From positions 1-64,000 of the forward strand of contig NZ_VTOK01000013.1 of NCBI RefSeq assembly GCF_009765375.1: a stretch of DNA of 64,000 nucleotides, in the 5' to 3' direction. The DNA comes from Alteribacillus sp. YIM 98480 (lineage in GTDB: Bacteria; Bacillota; Bacilli; Bacillales; Marinococcaceae). This document shows positions 8,453-22,017 of this stretch, in pieces. Each line of letters opens with the position of its first letter. Position 1 is the first letter of the stretch. Made by a program: the position numbers and the translations under genes. Under the pieces are notes generated by a model. The model was not told the origin of the DNA. It made no database searches and saw only the letters and a program-made list of their open reading frames with translations.

Positions 8453-9363
8453 AAGAATTAGAATGGTTTATCGAGACAACAGAAGCAGGAGAACGGATAG
8501 ATAAATATCTTTCTGGAAAACAAGATGACTGGTCACGAACAACCATTCAAGCATGGATAAAAGAAGGCTATGTACAGGTGAATGAAAAAAAAATAAAACG
8601 TAACTACGTCCTGCAGGCAGGGGACACGATTGCAGTGTATCCAAAAGAGCTTGAAGAACCCGAAATAACCGCAGAAGATATTCCTCTTGACATTCGTTAT
8701 GAAGACAGCGATATTGTGGTCGTAAACAAGCCAAGAGGAATGGTTGTTCATCCTGCACCCGGTCATTATTCTGGTACGCTTGTAAATGCATTGATGTACC
8801 ATTGTGATGATTTGTCTGGTATCAATGGAGAATTGCGGCCTGGAATTGTACACCGAATTGACAAGGACACCACAGGACTGTTAGTGGCGGCAAAGCATGA
8901 TAAAGCGCATGAGAACTTAAGTGTTCAGTTACAGGATAAAAAAGTGGAACGTCTATATAGGGCAATTGTTCATGGGACTATCCCGCATGAACGCGGCACG
9001 ATAGAAGCACCAATTGGAAGAGATCCAAAAGACCGCCAAAAAATGGCTGTTACCGAAAAGAATGCAAAAGATGCTGTCACGCATTTTACTGTATTAGAAC
9101 AGTGGAAAGATTATACGTTTGTGGAATGCCGACTTGAAACGGGCCGTACCCATCAAATTCGTGTACATATGGCTTACATTGGCCATCCAGTTGCCGGTGA
9201 TCCAAAGTATGGAAGAACTAAAACGCTGCCGATTGAAGGCCAGGCTCTTCATGCAGCAAAACTGGGTTTTGTACACCCTGTAAAGGACAAATATATGGAA
9301 TTTGAAACTTCTTTGCCAGAAGACATGTCAAAAATTATAGAAGATCTTCGAAAAAGGTCTTGA
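8449..9363 (+). CDS. rluD: RluD-family 23S rRNA pseudouridine synthase (YlyB)
   Basis: A 304-residue pseudouridine synthase of the RluA/RluD family. An S4 domain spans about residues 14-75, followed by the catalytic domain with the active-site aspartate D138 in GIVHRIDKDTTGLL. The C-terminal RTHQIRVHM block is intact. The start at 8449 overlaps the lspA stop, so translation is probably coupled. Its last codons overlap the -35 of the pyr promoter. The exact uridine targets cannot be read from sequence. Confidence 0.92.
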   Translation: MKELEWFIETTEAGERIDKYLSGKQDDWSRTTIQAWIKEGYVQVNEKKIKRNYVLQAGDTIAVYPKELEEPEITAEDIPLDIRYEDSDIVVVNKPRGMVVHPAPGHYSGTLVNALMYHCDDLSGINGELRPGIVHRIDKDTTGLLVAAKHDKAHENLSVQLQDKKVERLYRAIVHGTIPHERGTIEAPIGRDPKDRQKMAVTEKNAKDAVTHFTVLEQWKDYTFVECRLETGRTHQIRVHMAYIGHPVAGDPKYGRTKTLPIEGQALHAAKLGFVHPVKDKYMEFETSLPEDMSKIIEDLRKRS

Positions 9364-9388
9364 CCTTTGTTTCTAGATTTGCCATAAT
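9360..9388 (+). promoter_or_regulatory. Sigma-A promoter of the pyr operon
   Basis: TTGACC (9360-9365) and CATAAT (9383-9388) are separated by 17 bases, a near-consensus sigma-A promoter. The -35 overlaps the rluD stop codon. Transcription would start near 9395 and run into the first PyrR attenuator. Confidence 0.8.
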
Positions 9389-9424
9389 CAATATCAAGAT
9401 AACAGCACAACAGCAACTGAAAGC

Positions 9425-9556
9425 ACCCTTTAAAGACAGTCCCGTGAGGCTGAGAAGGAGCTTGTGTACAGACCGCATAATAACGAAGCGGTATCCGTAT
9501 GTCTGTATATAGGTAACCCATCCTCTCACCCAGCCGGGCGGGAGGATTTTTTATTG
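9425..9556 (+). promoter_or_regulatory. PyrR-dependent attenuator 1 (before pyrR)
   Basis: The PyrR-binding loop AGTCCCGTGAGGCT (9438-9451) matches the known anti-antiterminator consensus ARUCCNGNGAGGYU and sits in a CCTT.../...AAGG stem. The terminator is ATCCTCTC pairing with GGGAGGAT plus a TTTTTT tract (9520-9553). With UMP, PyrR would stabilise the anti-antiterminator and transcription would stop here. Confidence 0.92.
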
Positions 9557-9570
9557 TTTAGGAAAGTGCA

Positions 9571-9598
9571 ACTTTGCTAAAGGATAAAGTATAAGAAT
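9571..9598 (+). repeat. R3 short repeat, copy 1
   Basis: Contains CTAAAGGATAAAGTATAAG (9577-9595). Related copies lie at 23853-23880, 51171-51195 and 62203-62224. It is between the first pyr attenuator terminator and pyrR. The rest of the region up to 9733 contains no gene that I can recognise. Confidence 0.5.
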
Positions 9599-9727
9599 CT
9601 AACGAACGACGCTCTTTTCCTGCAATGCTGCTTGCAAGACCAAGAATCTTTTCCTGAAATCTTTCAAGCGGCAGTGAACAGAAGGGAAACATGAAATAAG
9701 CTTACAATATGAATGATAGGGCGGTAG

Positions 9728-10282
<555 letters not shown>

Positions 10283-10295
10283 GTGTAAAATAGAG

Positions 10296-10411
10296 CACCT
10301 CTTTAAATCAGTCCGGTGAGGCTGAAAAGAGGTATAAATCAAGCGGCAGATTTTTGTCGTCCCCGCTTTCGATTTGTACCTCTTTGTCCTCTCGGGCAAG
10401 GAGTTTTTTTA
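10296..10411 (+). promoter_or_regulatory. PyrR-dependent attenuator 2 (pyrR-pyrP)
   Basis: A consensus PyrR loop AGTCCGGTGAGGCT lies at 10310-10323, flanked by complementary CCTCTTT and AAAGAGG. The terminator stem CTCTTTG (10380-10386) pairs with CAAGGAG (10397-10403) and ends in seven Ts. Confidence 0.92.
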
Positions 10412-10466
10412 TACCTTAGCCGAGATGAGACAACAAAGTGCGATCACAAATCGGGAGGGAAATGAA

Positions 10467-11807
10467 ATGGAAAACAACGTAAAATTACGTGTAGATGAAG
10501 TACCGAAGTGGAATCAATGGTTAATATTAAGCTTGCAGCATTTATTTGCAATGTTTGGAGCTACGATTCTTGTACCAGTATTAACTGGTTTGAGTCCAGC
10601 GATCGCTCTTATTTCAAGCGGTCTTGGAACACTGGCGTATTTGATTATAACTAAAGGACAGATTCCTGCTTATCTCGGCTCTTCATTTGCCTTCATTATG
10701 CCAGTTATCGCAGCCATGTCTATAGGCGGGCCTGAAGGTGTAATGATCGGTTCGTTTACAGCAGGGGTTATTTACGGTATCACTGCACTTCTTATTAAAT
10801 GGACAGGTGTACAATGGCTGATGAACTTGCTGCCGCCGATTGTAGTAGGACCAGTCATTATGGTAATCGGTTTAGGGCTTGCAAGCACGGCCATCGAAAT
10901 GGCAATGAACTTTGATGAGGAAAGCGGAACGTATGTCCAGCCTATGCTTCATTTTAGTGTTGCGCTTGTGACACTTGCGATAACGATTGTCGCTTCTATC
11001 TTTTTCAAAGGATTTTTTAACCTCATTCCTATATTGTTCGGCATAACAGGCGGTTATACGATGGCAGCGTTTATGGGACTTGTCGATTTTACAGAAATTG
11101 CAGCAGCACCCTGGCTGCGTGTCCCAGACTTCGTCACACCTTTTGCCACCTTTACACCGCAGTGGTCTTGGAGCATTGTAGCCATTATGGCGCCTATTGC
11201 GCTTGTGACATTAGCAGAACACATCGGAGATCAGATGGTATTAAGTAAAGTTGCAGGAAAGAACTTTGTTAAAAAACCCGGTCTGCATCGTTCGATCCTT
11301 GGAGATGGCGTAGCTACTATTATCGCTTCCTTTGTCGGAGGGCCGCCGAATACAACGTACGGTGAAAACATTGGTGTTTTAGCCATTACAAGAGTGTTCA
11401 GCGTATTTGTGATCGGCGGAGCGGCTGTACTAGCCATACTCTTTGGATTCGTAGGGAAAGTAGAAGCTTTAATTGCAAGTATTCCAGGAGCAGTTATGGG
11501 CGGCATTTCCATCCTGCTTTTCGGGATTATCGCTTCTTCAGGCATGAGAATGTTAATTGATAACCAAATTGATTTTGGAATAAAACGTAACCTTATCATT
11601 GCGTCTGTCATCTTAGTAACAGGGATTGGCGGGGCCTTTATCCAAATCAGTGACAATTTAGAAATTGCAGGTATGGCATTAGCAACCATCATCGGTATAT
11701 TGTTGAATGCCATCCTTCCAGGGAAAAAATACGGCCAAGGAAACGGTGCTATGTTTGCTTCCCTGGAAGACCAACTAAAAGAAGAAAAGAATAACAACGC
11801 AGCCTGA
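10467..11807 (+). CDS. pyrP: Uracil permease (nucleobase:cation symporter 2 family)
   Basis: A 446-residue integral membrane protein of the NCS2/UraA family, importing uracil by proton symport. It has about 14 hydrophobic segments and the family motifs QHLFAMFGATILVP near residue 20 and the conserved acidic residue in LVTLAEHIGD. GGGAGG lies 8 bases upstream of the ATG at 10467; a longer frame from 10374 overlaps the attenuator terminator and is rejected. It is controlled by attenuator 2. Confidence 0.96.
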   Translation: MENNVKLRVDEVPKWNQWLILSLQHLFAMFGATILVPVLTGLSPAIALISSGLGTLAYLIITKGQIPAYLGSSFAFIMPVIAAMSIGGPEGVMIGSFTAGVIYGITALLIKWTGVQWLMNLLPPIVVGPVIMVIGLGLASTAIEMAMNFDEESGTYVQPMLHFSVALVTLAITIVASIFFKGFFNLIPILFGITGGYTMAAFMGLVDFTEIAAAPWLRVPDFVTPFATFTPQWSWSIVAIMAPIALVTLAEHIGDQMVLSKVAGKNFVKKPGLHRSILGDGVATIIASFVGGPPNTTYGENIGVLAITRVFSVFVIGGAAVLAILFGFVGKVEALIASIPGAVMGGISILLFGIIASSGMRMLIDNQIDFGIKRNLIIASVILVTGIGGAFIQISDNLEIAGMALATIIGILLNAILPGKKYGQGNGAMFASLEDQLKEEKNNNAA

Positions 11808-11810
11808 TCC

Positions 11811-11967
11811 ATCCTTTAAAAGAGTACAGAGAGACTCTCAAGGGTGAATATACAGTGTGAGAAAGTATACGCTGACGAAAAGCAGATGCTTTCTAAGATC
11901 CTTTTGCAACAAAATGGATCCCTGTATCTTTAACCCCTGAAGAGAGCCTTCAGGGGTTAAATTTTTG
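11811..11967 (+). promoter_or_regulatory. PyrR-type attenuator 3 (pyrP-pyrB), degenerate PyrR loop
   Basis: A very strong terminator is formed by 13 paired bases (11930-11942 with 11948-11960, TTAACCCCTGAAG on the left arm) and a TTTTT tract. The expected PyrR loop is at 11823-11836 as AGTACAGAGAGACT, which departs from the UCC and GAGG consensus at two positions while keeping the stem. Position and architecture say attenuator; PyrR affinity is uncertain. Confidence 0.75.
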
Positions 11968-12033
11968 GCTTTTTATTTTAGTGCCTAGCGGTTTTACCGA
12001 TAAACGATTTCTTTTGAGGAGGATGATGATGTA

Positions 12034-12975
12034 ATGATGATGCAAACCGAGCTTGAAAGAAAAAGAAAACAACTGCAGCCGACACACGTGTTAACGATGG
12101 AGGACTGGGGAGTAACCGAGATTCATAATCTGCTGGATCGAGCGGAAAAATTATCACGGAGCTCCAAAACTTTTCCTGCTCAGCGTCTTTTTGCAGTAAA
12201 TCTTTTTTTCGAACCAAGCACCCGCACAAAAATAAGTTTTGAAGCAGCCGAGAGAAATCTAGGTCTGGACGTTCTTCCTTTTGAAGCTGATACGTCGAGT
12301 GTTAAAAAAGGAGAGACTCTTTATGATACGGTGAAGACACTTGAAAGCATAGGAGCTAATGTAGTAGTCATTCGCCACAGTAAAGAGCGTTATTTCGATG
12401 AACTAAGAGATAAAATAAATATCCCTATCATTAACGGAGGGGACGGCTGCGGTCATCATCCTACTCAATCATTTTTAGATCTACTTACGATAAAACAAGA
12501 ATTTGGGACTTTTCAAGGCTTAAAAATCGTCATTGCAGGTGATATTTTTCATAGCCGGGTAGCAAGGTCCAACCTTGAAGTGCTTGAGCGGCTCGGGGCT
12601 CATGTATTAGTAAGCGGCCCAAAAGAATGGATGTCAAAAGAGCTGATGCATCGATATGTGTCAATGGATGAAGCTGTTGAAAAAGCAGACGTGATGATGA
12701 TGCTTCGTATACAGCATGAACGTCACGCGGTGAAAATGGTAGCCGGCCCAGCCGATTATCATGAACTTTACGGTCTAACCGAAAAGCGTGAGAAAAAGAT
12801 GAAACAAAATAGTATCATCATGCATCCAGCCCCAATTAATCGAGGTGTAGAAATAGCAGACGAACTCGTGGAGTGTGAACGTTCGAGAATTTTTAAACAG
12901 ATGAAAAACGGTGTTTTCGTACGAATGGCCTTGTTAAGCCATGTGCTTGATCAACACAGAGGAGGAATTTTATAA
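12034..12975 (+). CDS. pyrB: Aspartate carbamoyltransferase catalytic chain
   Basis: A 313-residue enzyme joining carbamoyl phosphate and aspartate in the second step of UMP synthesis. The carbamoyl-phosphate loop STRT is at residues 62-65 ([13 protein letters not shown]), followed by [10 protein letters not shown] and the C-terminal MHPAPINRG block. Three consecutive ATGs begin the frame, with GAGGAGG 11 bases before the first; the exact start among them is not certain. The stop overlaps the pyrC start (TAATG). Confidence 0.96.
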   Translation: MMMQTELERKRKQLQPTHVLTMEDWGVTEIHNLLDRAEKLSRSSKTFPAQRLFAVNLFFEPSTRTKISFEAAERNLGLDVLPFEADTSSVKKGETLYDTVKTLESIGANVVVIRHSKERYFDELRDKINIPIINGGDGCGHHPTQSFLDLLTIKQEFGTFQGLKIVIAGDIFHSRVARSNLEVLERLGAHVLVSGPKEWMSKELMHRYVSMDEAVEKADVMMMLRIQHERHAVKMVAGPADYHELYGLTEKREKKMKQNSIIMHPAPINRGVEIADELVECERSRIFKQMKNGVFVRMALLSHVLDQHRGGIL

Positions 12976-14261
12976 TGAACGGTTGGATTAAAGGCGCAGA
13001 ATTGTTTACAGAAGAAGGAAAACTAGAACATAACGATGTGGAAATAAAAGATGGAAAAATAGCTTCTATAGGACGTGCTCCTGAAAATGCAAATGTGCTT
13101 TTACATGCAGAAGGAAAGCTATTATCCCCAGGATTCGTTGACGTTCACGTTCATTTGCGAGAGCCAGGCGGTGAGCATAAAGAAACGATTGAAACAGGTA
13201 CAGCGGCTGCTGCTAAAGGAGGATTTACGACAATTTGTCCGATGCCAAATACGCGTCCTGTACCGGATACACCAAAAGAATTGGAAAGGCTGTGGGATCG
13301 TATTCATGACAAGGCTCAGGTTAATGTCTTACCATACGCCTCTATTACAACGAGACAGCTTGGCAGGGAACGAACAGATTTTCAAGGATTAAAAGAGGCA
13401 GGGGCGTTTGCGTTTACTGATGATGGTGTAGGCATTCAAGACGCTTCGATGATGCTTTCTGCTATGAAAGAAGCAGCCCGTGTTGGCAAAGCTATCGTTG
13501 CTCACTGTGAAGAAAACACTTTAATCAATAAAGGAAGCGTGCACGAAGGCAGCTTCTCAGAGAAACATCAACTAAATGGGATTCCTTCTGTTTGTGAATC
13601 AGTGCATATTGCAAGAGATGTACTGCTAGCTGAAGCAGCAGGTGCTCATTATCACGTCTGCCATGTCAGCACGAAAGAATCAGTCCGGGTCATACGTGAT
13701 GCCAAAAAAGCAGGTATTCATGTAACAGCAGAGGTTACACCGCATCACCTGCTCTTATCAGAAGACGATATCCCGGATCTAGATCCTAATTTTAAAATGA
13801 ATCCGCCGCTTCGCGCAAAACAAGATCAAGAAGCATTAATCGAAGGCTGGCTCGATGGGACGATCGATTTTATTGCAACGGATCATGCTCCTCATGCAGA
13901 AGAAGAGAAAGCACAAGGCATGGAAAAATCGCCTTTTGGAATTACCGGATCAGAAACGGCGTTTCCGCTTTTATATAAACATCTTGTTGAAAAAGAAGTC
14001 TGCACTCTTGAACAATTACTTGACAGCTTAACTCGAAAACCAGCTCAAGTGTTCAGCCTTCATGCCGGTGCGTTGACCGTTGGAGCTCAAGCTGATATAA
14101 CGCTGATAGATTTAGAGAAAGAAGAAGTGATTGACCCAAATACGTTTGTATCAAAGGGGAAGAACACTCCATTTACAGGATGGACAACGAAAGGAGCTCC
14201 GATTATCACGATGGTCGGCGGCGAGATAGTATTTGAAAAGGAAGGAGCACGTCAATCATGA
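12975..14261 (+). CDS. pyrC: Dihydroorotase (class I)
   Basis: A 428-residue zinc amidohydrolase closing carbamoyl aspartate to dihydroorotate. The metal-binding [10 protein letters not shown] near residue 55 and the TDHAPH block (residues 304-309 approximately) are intact. Length and motifs fit the class I type found in Firmicutes. It overlaps pyrB by one base and pyrAA by four, consistent with translational coupling. Confidence 0.97.
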   Translation: MNGWIKGAELFTEEGKLEHNDVEIKDGKIASIGRAPENANVLLHAEGKLLSPGFVDVHVHLREPGGEHKETIETGTAAAAKGGFTTICPMPNTRPVPDTPKELERLWDRIHDKAQVNVLPYASITTRQLGRERTDFQGLKEAGAFAFTDDGVGIQDASMMLSAMKEAARVGKAIVAHCEENTLINKGSVHEGSFSEKHQLNGIPSVCESVHIARDVLLAEAAGAHYHVCHVSTKESVRVIRDAKKAGIHVTAEVTPHHLLLSEDDIPDLDPNFKMNPPLRAKQDQEALIEGWLDGTIDFIATDHAPHAEEEKAQGMEKSPFGITGSETAFPLLYKHLVEKEVCTLEQLLDSLTRKPAQVFSLHAGALTVGAQADITLIDLEKEEVIDPNTFVSKGKNTPFTGWTTKGAPIITMVGGEIVFEKEGARQS

Positions 14262-15340
14262 AACGAAAATTAATACTAGAAAACGGTACCGTATTTACAG
14301 GAGAAGCACTAGGCAGTTCACGAGATACTTCAGGAGAAGTGGTTTTTAACACTAGTATGACAGGCTATCAAGAAATATTGTCTGATCCTTCTTATTGCGA
14401 TCAAATTATAACGCTGACTTATCCGCTTATCGGAAATTATGGGATTAATCGTGACGATTTTGAAACACTTAACCCTTCAGCTGGAGGACTAATTGTAAGA
14501 GAATCCGCAACACATCCAAGTAATTTCCGGAGTGCAGCAAGTCTTGATGCATGGCTGAAGGAAAAAGATATACCTGCAATAGCAGGAATTGATACGAGAA
14601 TGCTTACCCGTTTAATCCGCAACCACGGGACGCTCTATGGACGCATTTGTAATGAAAAAGCCGATGAAGCAGATATCATCGAAGAGCTGCAAGCATTTCA
14701 GCCGTCAAAAGATAAAGTGAAAAAAGTATCTACGAAAAACGCTTATCATGCACCAGGTTCTGGCCGAAGAGTAGTATTAATGGATTATGGAGCCAAACAT
14801 GGTATTGCCAGGAATCTTATTGAACGCGGATGTGATGTGTTTGTGCTTCCTTATAATGCTACAGCAGAGGAAGTAATGAAGCTTAATCCAGATGGAATTA
14901 TGCTGAGTAACGGCCCAGGAGATCCGACCGATGTGCCAGATGCTGCTAAAACGTTAAAAGCATTGCTTGGTCAGGTGCCGATTTTTGGAATATGTCTTGG
15001 TCATCAGCTTCTGTGTCTCGCTTGCGGTGCCAGCTCATCAAAGCTGAAATTCGGACACCGCGGTGGAAACCATCCAGTAAAAGATGTCAGAAACGGCCGT
15101 GTGGATATTACGTCGCAAAACCATGGCTACACGATAGACAGAGATTCGTTAATGGGAACAGATCTTCAGCTTACCCATGTTAATGTAAATGATGGGACGG
15201 TAGAAGGTGTCACTCATCACCATTATCCGGCATTCAGTGTGCAGTATCACCCGGAAGCATGCCCAGGACCAGCAGATTCCAATGATTTATTTGACGATTT
15301 TATTGAGATGATCGATAAGCATCAAGCGGTATCCATCTAA
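14258..15340 (+). CDS. pyrAA: Carbamoyl-phosphate synthase small subunit (pyrimidine-specific)
   Basis: A 360-residue glutamine amidotransferase subunit that supplies ammonia to PyrAB. The class I GATase triad is visible: C246 in GICLGHQLL, and H331 and E333 in YHPEA. The N-terminal interaction domain carries [21 protein letters not shown] overlap with pyrC. Being inside the pyr operon, it is the pyrimidine isoform rather than the arginine one. Confidence 0.96.
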   Translation: MKRKLILENGTVFTGEALGSSRDTSGEVVFNTSMTGYQEILSDPSYCDQIITLTYPLIGNYGINRDDFETLNPSAGGLIVRESATHPSNFRSAASLDAWLKEKDIPAIAGIDTRMLTRLIRNHGTLYGRICNEKADEADIIEELQAFQPSKDKVKKVSTKNAYHAPGSGRRVVLMDYGAKHGIARNLIERGCDVFVLPYNATAEEVMKLNPDGIMLSNGPGDPTDVPDAAKTLKALLGQVPIFGICLGHQLLCLACGASSSKLKFGHRGGNHPVKDVRNGRVDITSQNHGYTIDRDSLMGTDLQLTHVNVNDGTVEGVTHHHYPAFSVQYHPEACPGPADSNDLFDDFIEMIDKHQAVSI

Positions 15341-15360
15341 GTAATAAAGGAGAGAGAAAT

Positions 15361-18300
15361 ATGCCAAAACGAACAGATATTAAAAAAATTCTCGTTATCG
15401 GTTCCGGTCCGATTGTCATCGGGCAGGCAGCAGAATTTGACTATGCAGGCACTCAGGCTTGTCAGGCGTTAAAAGAAGAAGGGTATGAAGTTATTCTCGT
15501 AAATTCAAATCCTGCAACGATTATGACGGACACGAACATGGCAGATAAAGTATATATCGAACCAATCACACTTGAATTTGTCAGCAGGGTCATTAGAAAA
15601 GAAAAACCGGATGCTTTGCTTCCAACTCTAGGCGGACAAACAGGTTTGAATATGGCGATGGAGCTTTATAACGAAGGAGTTTTAGAACGATATAATATTT
15701 CTCTTTTAGGTACAGAGCTTGAAGCTATTCAAAAAGCAGAAGATAGAGAAGTGTTCCGCTCCTTGATGAAAGAATTAAATGAACCAGTTCCTGAAAGCGA
15801 AATTATTCACAACATGGAAGAAGCAGAAAAATTTGTAGAAGAAATCGGTTATCCTGTCATTGTACGACCAGCTTACACGCTAGGCGGAACAGGCGGGGGT
15901 CTGGTTCATAATGAAGATGAATTACATGAAATCGTAAGTTCAGGTTTAAAATACAGCCCTGTACACCAATGTTTACTTGAAAAAAGCATTGCCGGATTTA
16001 AGGAAGTTGAATATGAAGTAATGAGAGATGGTTCCGGGCAGAGCATTGTCGTGTGTAACATGGAAAACATTGATCCGGTCGGTATTCATACCGGTGACTC
16101 CGTTGTTGCTGCTCCAAGCCAAACATTATCAGACCGCGAATATCAAATGCTACGGGATTCATCTTTAAAAATTATTCGGGCGCTCGAAATTGAAGGCGGC
16201 TGTAATGTACAGTGTGCGCTTTCCCCGCACAGTTTCGAGTATTATATTATCGAAGTTAATCCGCGCGTCAGCCGTTCGTCGGCTCTTGCTTCTAAAGCAA
16301 CCGGTTATCCAATTGCAAAACTGGCTGCTAAAATAGCAGCAGGTTACCGGCTCGATGAATTGAAAAATCCTATTACAGGCACGACATACGCCAGCTTCGA
16401 ACCAGCATTGGACTATGTCGTTACGAAAATACCGCGCTGGCCGTTTGATAAGTTTGAAGCCGCCAATCGAAAACTAGGCACGCAAATGAAGGCTACTGGT
16501 GAAGTAATGGCAATTGGCAGAACGTTTGAAGAATCGATCATGAAAGGGATTCGTTCATTGGAAATGAACAAACTCCATTTGAGCGACCCGGCATATATGG
16601 AATACTCTAATGAATTACTGGAAGAAAAACTCGTGAAAGCGGAAGATGAAAGACTGTTTGTAATTGGAGAAGCTTTTCGGAGAGGATGGTCGATTGAAAA
16701 GCTTCATGGTCTTACCAAGATAGATCGTTTCTTTCTTGAGAAATTTGCGGGAATCATTACTACTGGAGAAGAACTGTCCTATCATCCAGGTAATCCAGAC
16801 ATGCTAAAGCTTGCAAAGGAAATGGGGATTTCTGACGAATTTATCGCAGCGAAGTGGGAATGGACAGAAACAGAGGTATATGAAGCAAGGAAACGTAACC
16901 AAATTATGCCGGTTTATAAAATGGTGGACACGTGTGCTGCAGAATTTGAATCAGAAACCCCGTACTATTACTCAACTTATGAACAGGAAAATGAAAGCGG
17001 GCGAACGAATAAGCCTTCTGTGTTAGTGCTGGGCTCTGGTCCTATCCGCATCGGACAGGGAATAGAGTTTGATTACGCTACAGTTCATACGGTTTGGGCG
17101 CTGCAAGAAGAAGGATATGAAGCGATAATCATTAACAACAACCCAGAGACCGTATCCACTGATTTCAGTGTGTCTGACAAACTATATTTTGAACCGCTCA
17201 CGCTTGAAGATGTTATGCACGTAGTCGATCAAGAAAAACCTGAAGGAGTTATCGTTCAGTTTGGCGGTCAAACTGCTATTAATCTAGCAGACGGCCTTCA
17301 TGAAAGAGGAGTAAAAATTCTCGGCACGGCCCTTGAAGATATGGATAGAGCAGAAGACCGTGATAAATTTGAATACTCTTTACAGCAATTGGGAATCCCA
17401 CAGCCTCTAGGACGAACAGCAACCTCTTCTGAAGAAGCGGTAGGGATTGCTGCTGATATCGGCTATCCAGTACTAGTGCGGCCTTCCTACGTATTAGGTG
17501 GTAGAGCAATGGAAATTGTTGATAACGAAAATGAACTGTTGTCCTACATGGACCGTGCCGTTAAGGTAAATGAAAAGCATCCCGTCCTGATTGACCGTTA
17601 TATGATCGGTAAAGAAATAGAAGTCGATGCCATAGCAGATGGAGAAAACGTATTCGTTCCAGGAATCATGGAACATATTGAACGTGCCGGCGTGCACTCC
17701 GGGGACTCTATTGCCGTGTATCCTCCACAAACACTCTCTGAAGAGATGAAACAAAAATTGGTGGAACGTACGGTAGCGATAGGTAAAGGGCTTAATATTA
17801 AAGGACTGCTCAATATTCAATTTGTTATCCATGAAAACGAAGTATATGTTCTGGAAGTAAACCCAAGAGCAAGCCGGACCGTGCCATTTTTAAGTAAAAT
17901 TACGGGAGTGCCGATTGCTTCAATCGCAACGAGAGTCATGACTGGAAAAAGCCTGTGGACGCAAGGATACAGTGACGGCCTGCTGCCAGAGAAAAAAGAA
18001 GTATCTGTAAAAGTACCGGTATTTTCTTTCGCGAAACTGCGCAGAGTAGATATTACGCTCGGACCGGAAATGAAATCAACAGGTGAAGTAATGGGACGAG
18101 ATGTATCACTTGAAAAAGCATTATACAAAGGACTAATCGCTTCTGGGATGAATATACCAGAACATGGATCTGTCTTGTTTACCATTGCAGATAAAAACAA
18201 AGAAGAAGCATTGTCGCTTGCCCGCCGTTTTCACCAAATCGGCTACAATCTGCTCGCAACCAAAGGAACAGCAGACTATTTAAGAAAAGAAAACATTCCT

Positions 18301-18581
18301 GTAACAGTCGTAAATAAAGTAGAAGAATCTTCTCCGAATTTGTTAGATATTATCCGGGAAGGAAAAGCGCAATTTGTTATTAATACACTCACAAAAGGAA
18401 AACAGCCCGCACGAGATGGCTTTAGAATAAGACGGGAAGCTGTAGAAAACGAAGTCGTTTGCATGACCTCTATTGATACTGCAGATGCTCTCTTGAAAGT
18501 GCTCGAAATGATCACATTTTCTGCTGAGGCAATGCCGGCAATGGAAAAAAGAGAAGCCGTTCCTCAAAACGGGGTGACAGT

Positions 18582-18585
<4 letters not shown>
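15361..18585 (+). CDS. pyrAB: Carbamoyl-phosphate synthase large subunit (pyrimidine-specific)
   Basis: A 1074-residue synthetase with the typical duplicated ATP-grasp architecture: the first half begins [20 protein letters not shown] and the second repeats it near residue 553 ([18 protein letters not shown]). A C-terminal MGS-like allosteric domain starts near residue 930. It makes carbamoyl phosphate from bicarbonate, ammonia and two ATP, together with PyrAA. Full length, with a four-base GTGA overlap with pyrK. Confidence 0.97.
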
Positions 18586-20972
<2,387 letters not shown>

Positions 20973-20976
<4 letters not shown>

Positions 20977-21623
20977 AACAATGGTTAGCACAAGAATTAT
21001 TAAAAATAGAAGCAGTCAGCTTAAAACCAGATGAACCTTTCACCTGGTCATCAGGAATAAAGTCACCGATATATTGTGATAACAGATTAACCCTTTCCTA
21101 CCCTCCCCTTCGTCAAAGGATTGCAGAAGGGTTAAAAGCTTTAATTGAAAAAGAATACCCACAAGCAGATGTTATTGCCGGCACAGCGACTGCCGGAATT
21201 CCTCATGCTGCTTTGGTTGCTGATAAAATGGGACTTCCGATGATTTATGTGCGCAGTTCTTCGAAATCGCACGGAAAAGGAAACCAAATCGAAGGTGTTC
21301 TTCAAGAAGGTGCCAAAGCAGTCATTGTAGAGGATCTTATCTCCACAGGGGGAAGTGTCATTAAAGTACAAGAAGCTTTGCAGGCAGAAAAAGCAGAAGT
21401 GTTAGGAACTGCTGCTATTTTCACTTATGGCTTAGAAAAAGGGAAAAGTATGCTAAGCGATGCTAACTTGAAAACTCATACACTGACAGATTACGAAACA
21501 TTGCTTGAGGCAGCTCTGGAGGACCAATATATAACGGAACAGCAATATACAAGACTGGAAATGTGGCGGAAAAATCCTGAAAGTGAAAATTGGTTGAAAG
21601 CGAGCGTTTCGTCCAGTAAATAG
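20973..21623 (+). CDS. pyrE: Orotate phosphoribosyltransferase
   Basis: A 216-residue PRTase transferring ribose-5-phosphate from PRPP to orotate. The PRPP loop is [13 protein letters not shown]. It is the last gene of the pyr operon and overlaps pyrF by ATGA. A strong terminator follows 13 bases after the stop. Confidence 0.96.
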
Positions 21624-21636
21624 ATTATATACATGA

Positions 21637-21666
21637 GGGTGTGAAATTTATTTCACACTCTTTTTG
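21637..21666 (+). terminator. Terminator of the pyr operon
   Basis: GTGTGAAA pairs with TTTCACAC around the loop TTTA, with flanking G/C-T pairs, followed by TCTTTTT. R1 copy 4 begins directly at the end of the T tract. Confidence 0.9.
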
Positions 21667-21754
21667 AAAGGTAAGAAATTATAAATAGTTGGCGTTTTAC
21701 ATGTCTAGCGCAAGCGCCTACTCGCTCGAGATTCCTTCGGTTCGTCAATGGAAA
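21667..21754 (+). repeat. R1 palindromic repeat, copy 4 (truncated)
   Basis: The left half of R1 is intact (GCGCAAGCGCC arm included) up to TCAATGGAAA, where similarity stops before the GCTTTCC half of the inner hairpin. The right arm GGCGCTTGCGC is missing. The sequence that replaces it is the nested-stem element described next. Confidence 0.8.
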
Positions 21755-21945
21755 ATACCCATCAACGCATAGGACGTGCTAATGTCGTCAATGCCCATAA
21801 GACGCGGGGGTATTGACGACGGATCTAAGGAACTTCTACAAGTTCGCAAACGTCCTGTTCTGTGCGCGGAATTGGAAGCCTTAGTTTTTTCGTGAGCAAG
21901 AAGCGTTGATTAATCACATTCTTCACGAAACGAAATGCTTCCACA
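21755..21945. other. Nested inverted-repeat element, possible structured RNA
   Basis: No open frame of note. Perfect or near-perfect paired segments are: ATCAACGC 21761-21768 with GCGTTGAT 21903-21910; AGGACGT 21771-21777 with ACGTCCT 21850-21856; GTCGTCAATGCCC 21784-21796 with GGGTATTGACGAC 21808-21820 (one wobble); GAACTT 21830-21835 with AAGTTC 21840-21845; GGAAGC 21874-21879 with GCTTCC 21937-21942; TTCGTGA 21889-21895 with TCACGAA 21923-21929. The first four nest as a junction. A seven-T run follows at 21963-21969. It lies between convergent pyrE and rqcH. I do not recognise it as a known RNA family. Confidence 0.55.
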
Positions 21946-22017
21946 ATAAGTCAATGGATTAATTTTTTTGATACGCTAATATCCCACCATTTGTAGCTGA
22001 CTTTTATTTAAACGAGT

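Noticed and set aside
11231-11812. 193-codon open frame on the - strand
   Set aside because: Antisense shadow of pyrP, low-complexity composition typical of the reverse of a membrane protein gene.
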